Shown here one piece after another: positions 37,468-46,486 of a stretch of 64,000 nucleotides of DNA. Position 1 is the stretch's first letter, and every line of letters begins with the position of its first letter. Under the pieces are notes generated by a model. The model did not search any database and was not told the origin of the DNA. It saw only the letters and a program-made list of their open reading frames with translations. The stretch covers positions 620,001-684,000 of the forward strand of contig NZ_MTQL01000006.1 of assembly GCF_001984125.1 (NCBI RefSeq). Reading direction: 5' to 3'. The position numbers and the translations under genes were made by a program. Origin of the DNA: Leifsonia sp. ALI-44-B (GTDB lineage: Bacteria > Actinomycetota > Actinomycetes > Actinomycetales > Microbacteriaceae).

Positions 37468-39213
37468 TTACCGTAGCGTTCGCGGCACATAGAGCCACCC
37501 CGTCTCCGTCGACGTCACGGCCCCTCGCAGCTGAAGCGAACCGAGTTCGGCGACGACGTCCGTCAGGGGAAGGCCGGATAGCCGCGACAGGTCGAGCGGC
37601 CGTCGTGGCGTGCGAGCGCTCAAAGCGTCGATCACGCGCCTCGCTCGCGGCTCTTCGTCCTTCGAGTGACAGGGCCTCGGGGCGACGACCGGCGTCGGAG
37701 CGGGAACCTGATCTGGAGTCGGAGTCGGAGTCGGAGCGGGAACCCGATCAGGAGCCAGAGCGGGAGTGGGAGCGGGAACCTGATCTGGACTCGCAGTAGG
37801 AGCCGGAGCCCGAGTCGGAGCCTGAGTCGTGGTCGACCGTGGCGCAGGTGGGGCGGTCAGGGAGCCGTGAAGCGGCTCGATGAGTTGCATCATCTCGTCG
37901 CCCGAGGTGACGCAGGTCGCGCCATATTCGCGCAGAAGCCGGTGGCACCCGATCGAATGTGCCGTCGTCACGGGGCCGGGCACCGCCCCGAGCGGCCGCC
38001 CGAGATGCGCCGCGTGCCCGGCCGTGTTCAGTGAGCCCGACCGCGAGCCCGCCTCGACCACGACGGTGGCCTGGCTCGCGGCGGCTATGAGCCGGTTGCG
38101 TTGCAGGAACCTCCACTTCGTCGGTGTGGTGCCACACGGCACCTCCGAGACGAGAGCTCCGTTGTCGATGATGGACTCGAGAAGGGCATGGTGTCCCGCC
38201 GGGTACAGGCGGTCCACTCCCCCGGCGAGGAATGCGACGGTTCGCCCGCCGGCTCGGATGGCTGCTCGGTGGACCGCTCCGTCGATGCCGTAGGCCCCGC
38301 CCGAGAAGAGCGTCGCCCCTCTTCGCGCGAGATGCCAGGCTGCGTCGGTTGCGACCTGCTGTCCGTACGCGGAGCACGCGCGCGCGCCGACCAGGGCCAC
38401 AGCGGGACGAGCACCCCCGAGGTCGCTCGCTCTCCCACGCACCCACAACACGAGGGGCGCATGTCGGCCCAGGTCGTCGACGCCGAGGGGCCAATCGTCA
38501 TCCCCCGGGATGAGAAGCTCGGCGCTGACCGAACGGGCGACAGACAGGTTGAGGGACTGCTCGACGCGGTCGAGGCGGAGCATCCAGGTTTCGAGGGATG
38601 TCGACACCCCCTTCAGGGCGGAATCGAGGCTTGCGCCGCCAGAACCCCCGTCGCGATTGCCGCTCCGAACTCGTCGGTCTGAGCGCGTCTGACGGACGCT
38701 TCCTGCCCACTCATCTGAGCGAAATGGTTCGAGAAGGTCGTCCCTCGGGGAGGCCTCGACAGGGTTCGACTCGGACACGTTGGCCCCCCAGTCTCGTGCT
38801 CGTCCCTCCGAGGATGAATCGCAGGAAGTGGCCCGAGTGCGCCCGCGGCGAGCGCTGTGAGCCGGCTCGGTCGCGCTGAGACCGACTGGTCCGAATACCG
38901 CGCTGCGGTTGTCGCCGGATCTGTCGTCGCCCGCCCGCGCGAGTGCCCGCCCGAACTCGTGGCGGCCGAGGCCCGCACCGCCGGCTCGAGCCCCCCAGAG
39001 GCGATCCAGCACGTCGATCGCCCCGAATTCGACGAGGAGATCGCCGAGCACCCCGTCACCCGGTTCGGCAAGGGAGCTGAGGATGACTCGCGCAGTACGT
39101 TCAGCGAACCGCTCATCGCTCTCATGCCGGGCAGACGATGGACGAAGCGTCGCGACTGTGTCGGTGACCTCCTGAACGAGACCCGGCTGGGCCCCTGGCT
39201 CACAGTTCATCAT
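37468..39213 (-). CDS. dprA: DNA processing protein DprA with extended linkers
   Basis: DprA binds single-stranded DNA and loads RecA. The Rossmann fold is intact: VALVGARACSAYG, FSGGAYGIDGAVHRAA and GGVDRLYPAGH, plus the NRLIAAAS motif, and a C-terminal winged helix (LDLSRLSGLPLTDVVAELG). At 581 residues it is far longer than the usual 300-400. About 100 residues of charged low-complexity sequence split the N-terminal helical domain from the Rossmann fold (starting about residue 234), and a Pro/Thr/Ala linker (about residues 450-520, with repeated VPAPTP) precedes the winged helix. The ATG overlaps the comM stop (ATGA). Confidence 0.9.
   Translation of the reverse strand: MMNCEPGAQPGLVQEVTDTVATLRPSSARHESDERFAERTARVILSSLAEPGDGVLGDLLVEFGAIDVLDRLWGARAGGAGLGRHEFGRALARAGDDRSGDNRSAVFGPVGLSATEPAHSARRGRTRATSCDSSSEGRARDWGANVSESNPVEASPRDDLLEPFRSDEWAGSVRQTRSDRRVRSGNRDGGSGGASLDSALKGVSTSLETWMLRLDRVEQSLNLSVARSVSAELLIPGDDDWPLGVDDLGRHAPLVLWVRGRASDLGGARPAVALVGARACSAYGQQVATDAAWHLARRGATLFSGGAYGIDGAVHRAAIRAGGRTVAFLAGGVDRLYPAGHHALLESIIDNGALVSEVPCGTTPTKWRFLQRNRLIAAASQATVVVEAGSRSGSLNTAGHAAHLGRPLGAVPGPVTTAHSIGCHRLLREYGATCVTSGDEMMQLIEPLHGSLTAPPAPRSTTTQAPTRAPAPTASPDQVPAPTPALAPDRVPAPTPTPTPDQVPAPTPVVAPRPCHSKDEEPRARRVIDALSARTPRRPLDLSRLSGLPLTDVVAELGSLQLRGAVTSTETGWLYVPRTLR
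37690..37830 (-). repeat. Degenerate short repeats in dprA linker
   Basis: Overlapping 6-base (GGAGTC-like) and longer units (GAGCGGGAACCTGATC seen twice plus one diverged copy) encode the DQVPAPTP-type linker of DprA. Boundaries are approximate. Confidence 0.7.
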
Positions 39214-40742
39214 GCCCGCGCCCCCTGTCGCATGAACGCGGCGAGCCCCAGATGCTCGACCGTGGGCAACGCCGTGCCGTCGAGGTCGGCCAAGGTCCAT
39301 GCGATGCGCAGAACCCGGTCGTACCCGCGCATAGAGAGCGACCCTCGCTCGAGCGCATCGTCGAGGTTCGAGCACAAGCGCGCGGGCAGCCGATGGGCGG
39401 GGTCTCGGAGCCACTCGCCCGGAACACGCGCGTTGAGCGCCCATGGCGTGCCCGCGAGCCGTTCGGCAGAGCGTTGCCGGGCTGCCGCCACACGCTCTCG
39501 CGCCTCGGCCGTCGAGAGGCGATCGCCGCCCGACGCGTGCAGCTCGGAGGCACTCACCCGGTCGACGCGCACCCGCAGGTCGACACGGTCGAGCAGTGGA
39601 CCCGACAGTCGCCCCTGATATCGCCTCACCGTCGACGGCGGGCACGTGCACGATCCGTCGCGCGAGCCGAACTGACCACACGGGCACGGGTTCGCCGCAA
39701 GCACCAGCTGGAACCGCGCGGGGAACTGCGCCATCACCCCCGAACGATGGATGGTGAGCTGCCCCGACTCAAGAGGCTGCCGCAACGCGTCGAGCACGGC
39801 AGCCGGGAACTCGAGCGCCTCATCGAGAAACAGCACTCCCCCGGTGGCTCGCGCCGCCAAACCCGGTCGGATCGTGCCGGAGCCACCCCCCAGGATGGCG
39901 GCCGAAGACGCTCCATGATGCGGGGCCTCGAACGGAGGGCGCCGAAGCAGCTCGGGCCCGACCGCCTCGCCGCCGAGGGAACGCACCGACATGACATCGA
40001 GGGCCTCACTGACGGACAGATCGGGCAGGATGCCCGGCAAGCAGTGCGCCAGCATGGTCTTGCCCGCCCCGGGAGGCCCGAGGAAATAGATGTGATGGCC
40101 GCCGGCTGCCGCGACCAGCAGCGACTGCACGGGCACGTCTTGACCGGCTATCCGGCCCAATTCGGGAGCGACAGCCGGTGGGGCGGCGCGCCCCACGAAG
40201 GGAATCGCTTCGACAGGCTCGGGGGCGAGCGACGCCCCATGGAAGATGGCGGCATCGCGCAGGCATGTCACCCCCACCGCGCTGATACCCGGCACCAGCT
40301 GCGCCTCGGCCAGATTGGCGGCCGGCACCATGACGCGAACGCGACCGGCGCGAGCGGCCGCGAGGACGGCGGGCAGCACCCCGAATATCGGACGAAGTCG
40401 GCCGTCGAGACCCAGCTCACCCAGGTGAACGGTGTCGTCGATCGACTCGCGAGACACGACACCGTCGGCGGCGAAACAAGCGAGCGCAATAGCCAAATCG
40501 AACGCCGAACCGTGCTTCGGCAGGCTGGCGGGCGACAGATTGACGGTGAGCCGCTGCGACGACAGGCTGCAGCCGGAATTGCGGGCCGCCTGTCGCACAC
40601 GCCCGCCGGCCTCGCCGAGTGAGCGATCGGCCAAACCGATGATGATCAGCGCCGGGAGCTGCGCCGAGATGTCCGCCTCGACCTCGATGACGGTGCCCTC
40701 GGACCCTGATAGGGCCACCGACCAGGTTCGTGCGACCGCCAC
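39210..40742 (-). CDS. comM: ComM/YifB family AAA+ ATPase (Mg-chelatase-like)
   Basis: ComM is a hexameric helicase that promotes branch migration of integrating DNA in natural transformation; in non-competent bacteria it is called YifB. The 510 residues include the N-terminal Lon-like domain, Walker A GPPGAGKTML (about residue 225), Walker B GGVLFLDEALEF and the ANPCPCGQFG Cys motif. The GTG at 40742 follows the yraN stop by one base. It lies in the run yraN-comM-dprA-xerC. With dprA it hints at DNA uptake potential, but both genes are also widespread in bacteria not known to be competent. Confidence 0.93.
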   Translation of the reverse strand: MAVARTWSVALSGSEGTVIEVEADISAQLPALIIIGLADRSLGEAGGRVRQAARNSGCSLSSQRLTVNLSPASLPKHGSAFDLAIALACFAADGVVSRESIDDTVHLGELGLDGRLRPIFGVLPAVLAAARAGRVRVMVPAANLAEAQLVPGISAVGVTCLRDAAIFHGASLAPEPVEAIPFVGRAAPPAVAPELGRIAGQDVPVQSLLVAAAGGHHIYFLGPPGAGKTMLAHCLPGILPDLSVSEALDVMSVRSLGGEAVGPELLRRPPFEAPHHGASSAAILGGGSGTIRPGLAARATGGVLFLDEALEFPAAVLDALRQPLESGQLTIHRSGVMAQFPARFQLVLAANPCPCGQFGSRDGSCTCPPSTVRRYQGRLSGPLLDRVDLRVRVDRVSASELHASGGDRLSTAEARERVAAARQRSAERLAGTPWALNARVPGEWLRDPAHRLPARLCSNLDDALERGSLSMRGYDRVLRIAWTLADLDGTALPTVEHLGLAAFMRQGARA

Positions 40743-40743
40743 G

Positions 40744-41097
40744 TCACACCGCCGGGAGGTGCTCGACACGGGCAGGCCGGCCGCGCTGCAGGACGATGGC
40801 TATGGCATCCACCCGCACGCGCGCCTCAGGCCGGTCGCTCGACGCTCGCCACAGCTGCGCCAGGCGATACATGCGCACGCGTTTGGCCGGCGTGATGGCC
40901 TCGAACGGATGGCCGAACCGCTCGTTCGACCGAGTTTTCACCTCGACGGCGACGATGTGGTCGCCCCAACCCACGATCAGGTCGATCTCGCCGTGCCGAC
41001 AGCGCCAATTGCGCGCCAACACCGAATAGCCGATCTTCTCGAAATGCTCGGCGGCGATGCTCTCGCCCAGCCGCCCCAACTCTGCGTTGTGTCCCAT
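40744..41097 (-). CDS. YraN family (UPF0102) nuclease-like protein
   Basis: A 117-residue protein of the UPF0102/YraN family with a restriction-endonuclease-like fold: GESIAAEHFEKIGYSVLARNW, GEIDLIV and VAVEVKTRSN carry the Asp and Glu-x-Lys of the putative active site. The ATG at 41097 has GGAGG 5 bases upstream. It is immediately followed by comM, a very common pairing. Its biological role remains poorly known. Confidence 0.93.
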   Translation of the reverse strand: MGHNAELGRLGESIAAEHFEKIGYSVLARNWRCRHGEIDLIVGWGDHIVAVEVKTRSNERFGHPFEAITPAKRVRMYRLAQLWRASSDRPEARVRVDAIAIVLQRGRPARVEHLPAV

Positions 41098-41193
41098 GTG
41101 AACCTCCACAACGACTGTGGCGGCACAGGACACTCGCGCGGCGGCAGTCACCCCATCTGTGGAGAAATCACGCCTGACGCGGGTTGTGCAGAA

Positions 41194-41517
41194 CTACTCG
41201 TCGAGTGCGAGCTCTTTCGGCAACTCGAAGTCGCGCGTGGTCAATTCTTCGATGTTCACGTCTTTGAACGTGAGCACGCGCACCGACTTCACGAAGCGGT
41301 CGGAACGGTAGACATCCCACACCCAGACGTCTTTCATGGTGATCTCGAAATAGAAATCATGCTCGGTATCGCGCCGGTTGAGCTCGACCTCGTTGGCGAG
41401 ATAGAAGCGTCGCTCCGTCTCGATCACATAGGTGAACTGGGAAACAACATCACGGTACTCGCGGTACAGAGCAAGCTCGACCTCGCGGTCGTAGTCCTCG
41501 AACTCGTCTTCATCCAT
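41194..41517 (-). CDS. DUF2469 family protein
   Basis: A 107-residue highly acidic protein starting MDEDEFEDYDREVELALYRE, with ETERRFYLANEVE and a Trp-rich MKDVWVWDVYR segment. It matches DUF2469, a family nearly restricted to actinobacteria and regularly placed next to rnhB, as here (12 bases). No function is known. There is no membrane segment or recognisable catalytic motif. Confidence 0.93.
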   Translation of the reverse strand: MDEDEFEDYDREVELALYREYRDVVSQFTYVIETERRFYLANEVELNRRDTEHDFYFEITMKDVWVWDVYRSDRFVKSVRVLTFKDVNIEELTTRDFELPKELALDE

Positions 41518-41529
41518 CGTCCGTCCATC

Positions 41530-42174
41530 CTACGCGTAGGAGACCAGCCACGTGCGCCGGTGGAAGTCGCTCGGGCCGAGTGCCCGCACAGCCTCCATAT
41601 GCTGCGTGCTGCCGTATCCCTTGTTGCCCGCCCAGCCGAAATCAGGCCGAGTCTCGTGCGCGGCGACCATCAGCTCGTCGCGGTGCACCTTGGCGATCAC
41701 GGATGCCGCAGCCACAGACACGCAGTCGCGGTCGGCCTTCACGCGCGTGCGCACATCGAGCGGGCTCGCCAGGATCGGGTTGAGCCAGTCGCTGTTGCCG
41801 TCGAGCAGGATCGTGCTGGCGGCCACCGGAATGCCCGCCACGTGCAACGAGCCGAGAGCACGCTTCGCCGCCAGGCCGAGGCAGTGAACGATGCCCAACT
41901 CGTCGATCTCTTGAGGCGACGCCAGGCCGACGGCCGACGCGACCGACCACTCGCGCAGCAGCGGCGCCAGCTCGACGCGCTTCTTCTCGCTGAGCAGCTT
42001 GGAGTCTCGAACGCCCGCAGGATGTGCGCCGCACGTTGCCGACATGACCGACATCCCGACCGCAACCGGGCCAGCGATCGCGCCACGCCCGACCTCGTCG
42101 ACACCGATGACCAGCGTGGAACCCGCCGCAAACAACTCACGTTCGACCAGATCGGTCGGTTCGACCACGGGCAT
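41530..42174 (-). CDS. rnhB: Ribonuclease HII
   Basis: RNase HII removes misincorporated ribonucleotides and RNA from RNA-DNA hybrids. The motif VIGVDEVGRGAIAGPVAVG holds the catalytic Asp-Glu pair, followed by RDSKLLSEKKR and the ADRDCVSVAAASVIAKVHRD segment. The ATG at 42174 overlaps the lepB stop (TAATG) and gives 214 residues, the usual size. Confidence 0.95.
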   Translation of the reverse strand: MPVVEPTDLVERELFAAGSTLVIGVDEVGRGAIAGPVAVGMSVMSATCGAHPAGVRDSKLLSEKKRVELAPLLREWSVASAVGLASPQEIDELGIVHCLGLAAKRALGSLHVAGIPVAASTILLDGNSDWLNPILASPLDVRTRVKADRDCVSVAAASVIAKVHRDELMVAAHETRPDFGWAGNKGYGSTQHMEAVRALGPSDFHRRTWLVSYA

Positions 42175-42950
42175 TACTTCGAGGGGCTCTCGGGAACGCC
42201 CTGGAACGTCTCGGGGTAGTTGCCGAGCCATCCGAAACGATCGAAGGGCCACGTGATCACGAACGCGCGGCCGACGACATCGTCGATGGGCACGAAACCC
42301 TTGCCCGGGTCATCCTGGTTGTAGCGCGAGTCGGCCGAGTCGTAGCGGTTGTCGCCCATGACCCACAACGAGTCTTTCGGCACGGTGACGCTGAACTTGA
42401 TCTCGGAGACGCTGTCTTTGCCCGGCGGCATGAGCACGTAGGGCTCGTTGAGCGGCACGCCGTTGACCGTCATCTGGCCGAGCGCGTTGCAGCATTCGAC
42501 GCGGTCGCCGGGCAGGCCGATGACCCGCTTGATGAGGTGGTCGTCGCTATCGGGCGATGCAAGGCCCACGAGCGAGAGAACCCACTCGGCACTGGCGGCG
42601 AGGGGGCCGGGATCGGGCTTGGGAGCGGCGGGAGGCAGCCATCCGCCCGGATCGCGGAACACGACGACATCGCCCCGCTCGAGGTTGATGACATTGGGCA
42701 CGAGCTCGTTCACGAGGATGCGGTCGTCGATCTGCAGCGTGTCCTTCATCGACCCCGAGGGGATGTAGAACGACCGCACCAGGAACGTCTTGATGAGGAA
42801 CGACACCAGGAGCGCAACCACGAAGATGACGAGGATGTCGCGAACGAAAATCCAGCCGCCGCGCTTCTCGGAACGGTGTGCGCCCCGACGGGTCGTCGGA
42901 TTCTCGAGGGTGGCCGCAGAATCGTCTGCAGCCGAAATGTTGTCTGTCAT
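42174..42950 (-). CDS. lepB: Signal peptidase I
   Basis: LepB cleaves signal peptides from secreted proteins at the outer face of the membrane. One membrane helix lies at about residues 34-54. The catalytic Ser is in IPSGSMKDTL (about residue 66), the Lys in LIKRVIGLPGDRVE (about 138), and box E is VMGDNRYDSADSR. The first 30 residues are cytoplasmic. The 258 residues are typical for actinobacteria. It is separated from rplS by a terminator hairpin and overlaps rnhB. Confidence 0.96.
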   Translation of the reverse strand: MTDNISAADDSAATLENPTTRRGAHRSEKRGGWIFVRDILVIFVVALLVSFLIKTFLVRSFYIPSGSMKDTLQIDDRILVNELVPNVINLERGDVVVFRDPGGWLPPAAPKPDPGPLAASAEWVLSLVGLASPDSDDHLIKRVIGLPGDRVECCNALGQMTVNGVPLNEPYVLMPPGKDSVSEIKFSVTVPKDSLWVMGDNRYDSADSRYNQDDPGKGFVPIDDVVGRAFVITWPFDRFGWLGNYPETFQGVPESPSK

Positions 42951-42962
42951 TTAACCGCCAAA

Positions 42963-42990
42963 GCTCCCCACCAGTGTATCGGCGGGGAGC
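42963..42990 (-). terminator. Hairpin after rplS
   Basis: GCTCCCC pairs with GGGGAGC around a 14-base loop with extra inner pairing, followed by TTT on the minus strand. It lies 25 bases after the rplS stop and just before lepB. Confidence 0.6.
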
Positions 42991-43015
42991 CTGTAAGACG
43001 GCTGGAGCAACGCGC

Positions 43016-43363
43016 TTAGCGGTCGCGCTTTTCCTTGATCTTGGCCTTCTTGCCGCGCAGGTCGCGCAGGTAGTACAGCTTCGCGCGACGGACGTCACCG
43101 CGGGTAACGACCTCGATGTGGTCGATCACCGGGGAGTGCACCGGGAAGGTGCGCTCGACGCCGACCTGGAAGCTCACCTTGCGGACGCAGAACGTCTCGC
43201 GGATGCCCTCGCCCTGACGGCCGATGACGACGCCCTGGAACACCTGGATACGCGAGCGGCTGCCCTCGACGATGTTGACGTGCACCTTGACGGTGTCGCC
43301 GGCGCGGAAATCGGGGATGTCGTTTCGGAGGGATGCTGCATCGACGTGGTCGAGGATGTGCAT
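43016..43363 (-). CDS. rplS: 50S ribosomal protein L19
   Basis: L19 sits at the subunit interface of the large subunit. The 115 residues begin [19 protein letters not shown] and contain [19 protein letters not shown] and the C-terminal [18 protein letters not shown], all characteristic. It has 164 bases of non-coding DNA upstream, which probably hold its promoter and leader, and a hairpin behind it. Confidence 0.97.
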   Translation of the reverse strand: MHILDHVDAASLRNDIPDFRAGDTVKVHVNIVEGSRSRIQVFQGVVIGRQGEGIRETFCVRKVSFQVGVERTFPVHSPVIDHIEVVTRGDVRRAKLYYLRDLRGKKAKIKEKRDR

Positions 43364-43527
43364 GTTGCTTCGCTCTCTGTAACCGCCACAGGTCGACTAC
43401 GAAAATAGGGGTTTGAATGAGATTTATGGTGTCCGACGTTGATGCTGGCTCCCCTGTGGCAGAGCAGGCCGCGGCACAATCGACCATTCTGCCATGCGGG
43501 GACCCCTCTTGGCAAAGCTCAGAGGCG

Positions 43528-44037
43528 TCAGGATGCCTCGCCCGAGCGGCGCTCTTCCTGAATGACGATGAACTCCTCGACCTGGGCCGGTTCTGACGGG
43601 CGCGGCATGCGGGGCGACGAGGCGGGCTGACGGCTCATCTGCTCGTATTCGGCCATGGCTGCGCGGGCTCGTTCGGCGGCGCTGCGCAGCAATTGCCAGA
43701 GCTCGAACCAGAAGATCGCGATGCCGATGATGATGCCGGCCGTGGCGAGGATGGCGCTGGCCGGCGTGAAGAAGCCGAACGCGATGATCGTCGCGTGCCA
43801 GACGGAGAGGACGGCGACATCCGCCCAGGAGACGGCGCGCTGCTGACGCACGTCGAAACGCGCGCGAACCAAGAAGGCGACGACGACGAGGGCGATGAAA
43901 AGGATGGGCATCGCGACGATGAGGCCGAGGAACGTCCAACCACTGCCGCTGAAGATGCCGACGCTGATGAGGGGCCAAATGGGCAGCACGGCGGCAGCCA
44001 GGAACATCCAGTTGAAGAATGCGCGACGCACGAACAT
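43528..44037 (-). CDS. Hypothetical four-helix membrane protein
   Basis: I do not recognise this 169-residue protein. Hydrophobic segments lie at about residues 10-28, 35-58, 73-92 and 95-115, followed by a cytoplasmic-looking tail of about 50 residues rich in Ala, Arg, Pro and Glu. It starts MFVRRAFFNWMFLAA. It lies between trmD and rplS, an interval that in many actinobacteria is empty. It is 140 bases from trmD. Confidence 0.8.
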   Translation of the reverse strand: MFVRRAFFNWMFLAAAVLPIWPLISVGIFSGSGWTFLGLIVAMPILFIALVVVAFLVRARFDVRQQRAVSWADVAVLSVWHATIIAFGFFTPASAILATAGIIIGIAIFWFELWQLLRSAAERARAAMAEYEQMSRQPASSPRMPRPSEPAQVEEFIVIQEERRSGEAS

Positions 44038-44177
44038 GGGAACAGCCTACGAGGATGCGGCTCGGAAAGCGCCGAAAGCGGCCGGATTCAGCGCGGCGTT
44101 CGCTCAGAGCACGCCGCCGCGAGACAGCCGATCCGGTTCGGCGGCGATCGTCTCGAGCGCACGTCGTGACGCGGCAA

Positions 44178-44885
44178 CTACTCCCCGTCGGGCAACAAGT
44201 CGGGCCGCACACGCTTGGTGCGCTCCACCTGCTGCTCGTGACGCCACCTATCGATTGCGCCGTGATTGCCGCTCAACAGGATGTCGGGCACGCGATGTCC
44301 CCGCCACTCGGCCGGTTTCGTGTAACTCGGGTATTCGAGCAGACCGTCCTCGTGCGACTCCTCGACGAGCGACTGCGGGTTGCCGACGACGCCGGGGATG
44401 AGCCGGCCGATCGCCTCGATCATCGCCATGACGGCGACCTCTCCCCCGTTGAGCACGTAGTCGCCGAGGCTCACGAGTTTGACACGAGCGCGCTGGGCGG
44501 TGTCGTCGAAGACACGCTGGTCGATGCCCTCGTAGCGGCCGCACCCGAAGACGAGCTGCGGTTCGTTGCTGAGTTCGCGCGCCATAGCCTGCGTGAAGAC
44601 CTCGCCGGCGGGCGACGGGAAGATGACGACCGGTGCGGAGGCCTCATCCGCGGTGTTTTCACCCAGGATCTGGTCGAATGCCTCACCCCAGGGTTCGGGC
44701 TTCATGACCATGCCCGCGCCGCCGCCATACGGCGTGTCGTCGACCGTACGGTGCCGGTCGTGCGCGAAATCGCGCAGATTGTGCACCGAGAGGTCGATTA
44801 GGCCGTTGGCGCGTGCTTTGCCGAGCAGCGAGATGTCCAGGACATCGAAGAACTCGGGAAAGATCGTGACGATGTCGAGTCGCAT
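44178..44885 (-). CDS. trmD: tRNA (guanine-N1-)-methyltransferase
   Basis: TrmD methylates G37 of tRNAs with a G36 to prevent frameshifting. It belongs to the SPOUT knot class: the [15 protein letters not shown] loop, [13 protein letters not shown], and the knot segment [27 protein letters not shown] are present. The 235 residues are typical. It follows rimM by 3 bases in the operon rpsP-KH-rimM-trmD. Confidence 0.97.
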   Translation of the reverse strand: MRLDIVTIFPEFFDVLDISLLGKARANGLIDLSVHNLRDFAHDRHRTVDDTPYGGGAGMVMKPEPWGEAFDQILGENTADEASAPVVIFPSPAGEVFTQAMARELSNEPQLVFGCGRYEGIDQRVFDDTAQRARVKLVSLGDYVLNGGEVAVMAMIEAIGRLIPGVVGNPQSLVEESHEDGLLEYPSYTKPAEWRGHRVPDILLSGNHGAIDRWRHEQQVERTKRVRPDLLPDGE

Positions 44886-44888
44886 CGA

Positions 44889-45563
44889 TCAGCCGGCGTT
44901 CGGAGTGGCCCGACCGCTGTCGGAATCGGCCGGCGGGGTGTCTTCTTCGTCGGCAGGCTCATCCGCAGTCGCGGCGTCGACCTCGGAAGTGGCTACGGGC
45001 TCGGCATCGGCCGGGTCGTCGGGAATCTCCTCGAAGAGACCCGTCGGGGGAGTGACCGTGAGCGTGCCCGCCTCGATGTTCACCTCGGGCACGATGGCGC
45101 CGACGAAGGGAACCATGACGTCGCCCTTGGGCGTGTCGATGATGAGCAGGTCTTGCGCCGGGAAGTGCTCGACGCGCGACACGGTGCCGACCTCGATGCC
45201 GTCGCGCAGCACCTTCAGGCCCATGAGCTGGTGGTCGTACCAGGCATCCGGCTCGGACGATGCGTCATCGTCGTGCTCGACCCAGAGGATGGCTTTGATG
45301 AGCGTTTCGGCGGCGTTGCGGTCGTCGACACCGACGAAGAAGCCGACGGGGTTCTGGTTGTACCAGCGCAGCTCTTTCAGTTCGAGCGTCTTGCCGTGCC
45401 ACGGAGAAGATGTGGGCACCTGCAACGAGAAGACGGCGCCGGGCACGAAGCGCGCGGCGGGGTCGTCGGTGTAAAGCTCGATCTTGAGCGCGCCCTTGAG
45501 GCCGTGCGCTTTGACGAGGCGGCCGACCCGGAGTTGGTCGGCCGGCGCCTGCGGGGTTTCCAC
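44889..45563 (-). CDS. rimM: 16S rRNA processing protein RimM
   Basis: RimM binds S19 and helps mature the 30S head. The N-terminal barrel begins LRVGRLVKAHGLKGALKIE, with a PRC-barrel C-terminal domain (YDHQLMGLKVLRDG ... VPFVGAIVPEVN). The 224 residues include an acidic tail of about 40 residues with no family counterpart. The GTG start is 2 bases after the KH gene. Confidence 0.95.
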   Translation of the reverse strand: METPQAPADQLRVGRLVKAHGLKGALKIELYTDDPAARFVPGAVFSLQVPTSSPWHGKTLELKELRWYNQNPVGFFVGVDDRNAAETLIKAILWVEHDDDASSEPDAWYDHQLMGLKVLRDGIEVGTVSRVEHFPAQDLLIIDTPKGDVMVPFVGAIVPEVNIEAGTLTVTPPTGLFEEIPDDPADAEPVATSEVDAATADEPADEEDTPPADSDSGRATPNAG

Positions 45564-45565
45564 GA

Positions 45566-45802
45566 TCAGTTGTCGGTGTCGACGACGTCGACACGAACGC
45601 GGCGGCCATCGGCCAACGCGGCAACGAGCGTGCGGAGTGCTTTAGCGGTGCGTCCGGAGCGACCGATCACACGACCGAGGTCCTCGGGGTTCACACGAAC
45701 CTCGAGGACCTCGCCACGTGGTGACGATTTCGCAACGACGCGCACATCGTCGGGATGGTCAACAATCCCTTTGACGAGGTGTTCGAGTGCGGGAGCGAGC
45801 AA
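45566..45802 (-). CDS. KH-domain RNA-binding protein (KhpA/YlqC family)
   Basis: A 78-residue single KH domain with the GRSGR loop in LGRVIGRSGRTAKALRTLV. This is the KhpA/YlqC family, which binds RNA and in Firmicutes works with KhpB; it is typically found between rpsP and rimM. The start codon is a TTG at 45802, encoding LLAPALEHLVKGIVD, with GAGG 7 bases upstream inside the end of rpsP. Such a start is rare but suits the conserved N-terminus. Confidence 0.92.
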   Translation of the reverse strand: MLAPALEHLVKGIVDHPDDVRVVAKSSPRGEVLEVRVNPEDLGRVIGRSGRTAKALRTLVAALADGRRVRVDVVDTDN

Positions 45803-45804
45803 GA

Positions 45805-46224
45805 CTAGGCCTCGGTCGACTCTTCGGCAGCAGCCTCGGGAGCGGCCTCTTCGGCCGGCTTCTCGGCAGGCTTCTCAGCCTTGGGCTTCAGAACAGGCTT
45901 CTTCTTCTCGTCGGCGACGAAAGGAACCTTGGCCTCTTTCACGCGGACGGTGGAGACGGCGTCCTTGTCACCCTTGAACTTGCCCCAGTCGCCAGTGAGC
46001 TTGAGCAGAGCGGCAACCTGCTCGGTGGGCTGAGCGCCCACGGAGAGCCAGTACTGCGCACGCTCGGAGTCGACCTCGATGACCGAGGGCTCTTCGGTGG
46101 GGTGGTAGATGCCGATTTCTTCGATGACACGACCATCGCGCTTGGTGCGCGAGTCGGCGACGACGATGCGGTAGTAGGGCGCGCGGATCTTACCGAGACG
46201 CTTCAGACGGATCTTGACAGACAC
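45805..46224 (-). CDS. rpsP: 30S ribosomal protein S16
   Basis: S16 is an early assembly protein of the small subunit. The GTG at 46224 is chosen because AGGAG lies directly upstream and the protein then starts [20 protein letters not shown], the conserved N-terminus; longer frames upstream are leader. The 139 residues include an Ala/Glu/Pro/Lys-rich tail of about 35 residues, common in actinobacterial S16. It heads the rpsP-KH-rimM-trmD operon. Confidence 0.96.
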   Translation of the reverse strand: MSVKIRLKRLGKIRAPYYRIVVADSRTKRDGRVIEEIGIYHPTEEPSVIEVDSERAQYWLSVGAQPTEQVAALLKLTGDWGKFKGDKDAVSTVRVKEAKVPFVADEKKKPVLKPKAEKPAEKPAEEAAPEAAAEESTEA

Positions 46225-46486
46225 AATTCTCCTGAAATTTTTGATGACTGATTCGTGCTCGATACCGAAAGGTGGGGGCACGCTCGGTACGAAAACTGTG
46301 ATGGCGTCTGTACCCGTCTGATTAGAGGGTCGGATGGGTACGGACTCGACTAACCATTCTGTCAGATGCGGGGCGGTTTGTGATAATCCGAGACACGCGG
46401 ATGTTGGCGCTTCGCACCTCCGTGTGAAAATGGCGGAAGCATCCGAACGGTAATCGGCCGAATGCACGAACAGACGAGGATCCACC

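Noticed and set aside
37468-39213. Genomic island carrying DprA, ComM and XerC as a competence or integration module
   Set aside because: These genes occur in the same order in many actinobacteria, with normal base composition and no mobile-element genes; XerC is the chromosomal dimer resolvase type and not a phage integrase.
43364-43527. Terminator hairpin TGGCAGA/TCTGCCA upstream of rplS
   Set aside because: The stem has only 7 bp with a 24-base loop and no T-tract, so it may be chance in GC-rich DNA.
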